From: Anaerolineales bacterium
Lineage (GTDB): Bacteria > Chloroflexota > Anaerolineae > Anaerolineales > UBA4823
Length of the DNA stretch: 6,380 nt
Assembly: GCA_016932955.1 (NCBI GenBank)
Contig: JAFGBV010000062.1
Span: 1-6,380 of the forward strand
Reading direction: 5' to 3'
Part shown: piece after piece, positions 5,788 to 6,380 of the stretch
Position numbering within the stretch: position 1 is the stretch's first letter
Layout: each line of letters starts with the position of its first letter
Program-made: the position numbers and the translations under genes
The notes under the pieces: model-generated
The model's input: the letters and a program-made list of their open reading frames with translations, nothing else
Told to the model about the DNA's origin: nothing
Database searches by the model: none

Positions 5788-6380
5788 TGCCCTCTCCCAG
5801 GCGGATGGTGATTTCATCCAGATTCAAGGCACGGCGCATCTCCATCACTGCTGTACGCAGTACTGCATCCACATTCAAACTCTCACGGATGCGGGCAGAG
5901 ATATCCGCCGCAACACGCTCGCGTTCCGCACGGCGCTGCGTATCCTCATACAAACGGGCACTTTCCAATGCTTCACCCAGGTTGCCAACCAGGGTCTCCA
6001 TCAAGCCAACTTCCCGCTCTGTCCATCCTTTCGCTGAAGATTGCTTCTTCAGCTTGACCACCCCAACGGGTAAGTCGAGGATCTTGAATGGTATCGCCAG
6101 CGTCTTCTCGTCCAGCTTGACAGCTTGCCCTTCCCGCTGTGCTCGGACCAACTCACCTGACCACTGGCCTTCGACAGGCCTGATAGTGCCGGCGCTGTTC
6201 ACCTGGTAACCCAACTCAGGCCGGCCTCGCAAGAGTTTCGACCATGCTTCCCGTGTCACTTCACCATACGCGCGCTTTGAAGCCTCCAGCGCCGCACGCG
6301 ATTCGGCAAATAAATTAGCATTTTCGATGGCGATAGCCACCTGGTCTGCCAGCACCTGCAACACTTCGGCATCTTCTTGT
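5777..6380 (-). CDS. 3' part of a GAF-domain sensor gene, paralogue of the next two genes (5' end beyond the window)
   Basis: The frame is open to the right edge and encodes the last 200 residues of a larger protein. A GTG at 6364 is an internal Val codon of the GAF helix, not a start. Numbering from the first full codon, residues 1-26 are the last helix of a GAF domain (VLQVLADQVAIAIENANLF). Residues 27-50 are a linker helix with Trp46. Residues 50-144 form a short second GAF-like domain (RPELGYQV, LAIPFKILDLPVGVVKL, GWTEREVGLMETL, GEALESARLYE). Residues 147-195 are an AERER helix followed by a GAF-like start (RTAVMEMRRALNLDEITIRL), and the protein ends five residues later with no output domain. 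This C-terminus aligns with both downstream sensors, so the missing N-terminus probably carries at least the rest of GAF1 and perhaps HAMP and a sensor domain. No cysteine is visible. The gene class is secure. Whether it is membrane bound cannot be seen. Confidence 0.88.
   Translation of the reverse strand, partial: QEDAEVLQVLADQVAIAIENANLFAESRAALEASKRAYGEVTREAWSKLLRGRPELGYQVNSAGTIRPVEGQWSGELVRAQREGQAVKLDEKTLAIPFKILDLPVGVVKLKKQSSAKGWTEREVGLMETLVGNLGEALESARLYEDTQRRAERERVAADISARIRESLNVDAVLRTAVMEMRRALNLDEITIRLGEGNGQ
5794..5798 (-). promoter_or_regulatory. Ribosome binding site (GGGAG) of the 647-aa sensor gene
   Basis: GGGAG on the minus strand sits 6 nt before the ATG at 5787..5785, within the last codons of the upstream gene. 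It decides the start against the ATG at 5817 and, with the 11-bp gene overlap, suggests coupled translation. Confidence 0.65.

Noticed and set aside
5787..6209. 140-codon plus-strand frame rich in Arg and Ser.
   Set aside because: It is antisense to the partial GAF gene. The Arg/Ser-rich composition is typical of a shadow frame.
6336..6352. 17-bp direct repeat GCCACCTGGTCTGCCAG shared with 1531..1547.
   Set aside because: Both copies encode the same Leu-Ala-Asp-Gln-Val-Ala stretch of paralogous GAF domains. It is a remnant of gene duplication or codon bias, not a separate repeat element.

Overview
The window holds one transcription unit, with every gene on the minus strand, so it is read from position 6380 down to position 1. 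In transcription order it contains: (A) the 3' part of a GAF-domain sensor gene that enters from the right edge; (B) a 647-aa membrane sensor with Cache-like, HAMP and two GAF regions; (C) a 975-aa polytopic membrane sensor with a six-helix module, a large Cache-type outer domain, HAMP and two GAF regions; (D) a 266-aa ParA-family ATPase; and (E) the first 42 codons of a further gene that leaves by the left edge.

The genes are tightly packed. A and B overlap by 11 bp and B and C by 8 bp. C and D are separated by 43 bp, and D and E overlap by 47 bp. Each internal start has a Shine-Dalgarno sequence on the coding strand, and these sequences decide the starts against longer in-frame ATGs for B, C and D. 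No promoter, terminator, RNA gene, mobile element, CRISPR array or large repeat is visible. The operon promoter must lie beyond the right edge and its end beyond the left edge. The only non-coding stretch is the 43-bp C-D gap.

A, B and C are paralogues in their cytoplasmic C-terminal halves. Each has a GAF domain ending in a DQV-A-IENARL-type helix, a linker helix with a conserved Trp, a short second GAF-like domain, an AERER helix, and a stretch that looks like the first helix and strand of a third GAF. The protein then ends. None of the three carries a histidine-kinase, GGDEF/EAL, adenylate-cyclase, methyl-accepting or PP2C output domain. B and C differ in their inputs: B has two membrane helices and about 157 external residues, and C has eight predicted helices and about 300 external residues.

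My interpretation is that these are receptors that detect an extracytoplasmic signal and pass it through HAMP and GAF signalling helices to a partner not seen here, possibly the product of gene E. The co-transcribed ParA ATPase may position these proteins or a complex they form, as ParC and PpfA do for chemotaxis arrays. That is a hypothesis. The sequence directly shows only the linkage, the translational coupling and the shared output-less architecture.

Organism: the sequence is bacterial, with mid-range GC. Runs of HAMP-GAF-GAF proteins containing the RGH-L-VG...TRSE...DVQS form of GAF are typical of Chloroflexota (Anaerolineae-like lineages). I infer that group from recalled family style, not from a marker gene.
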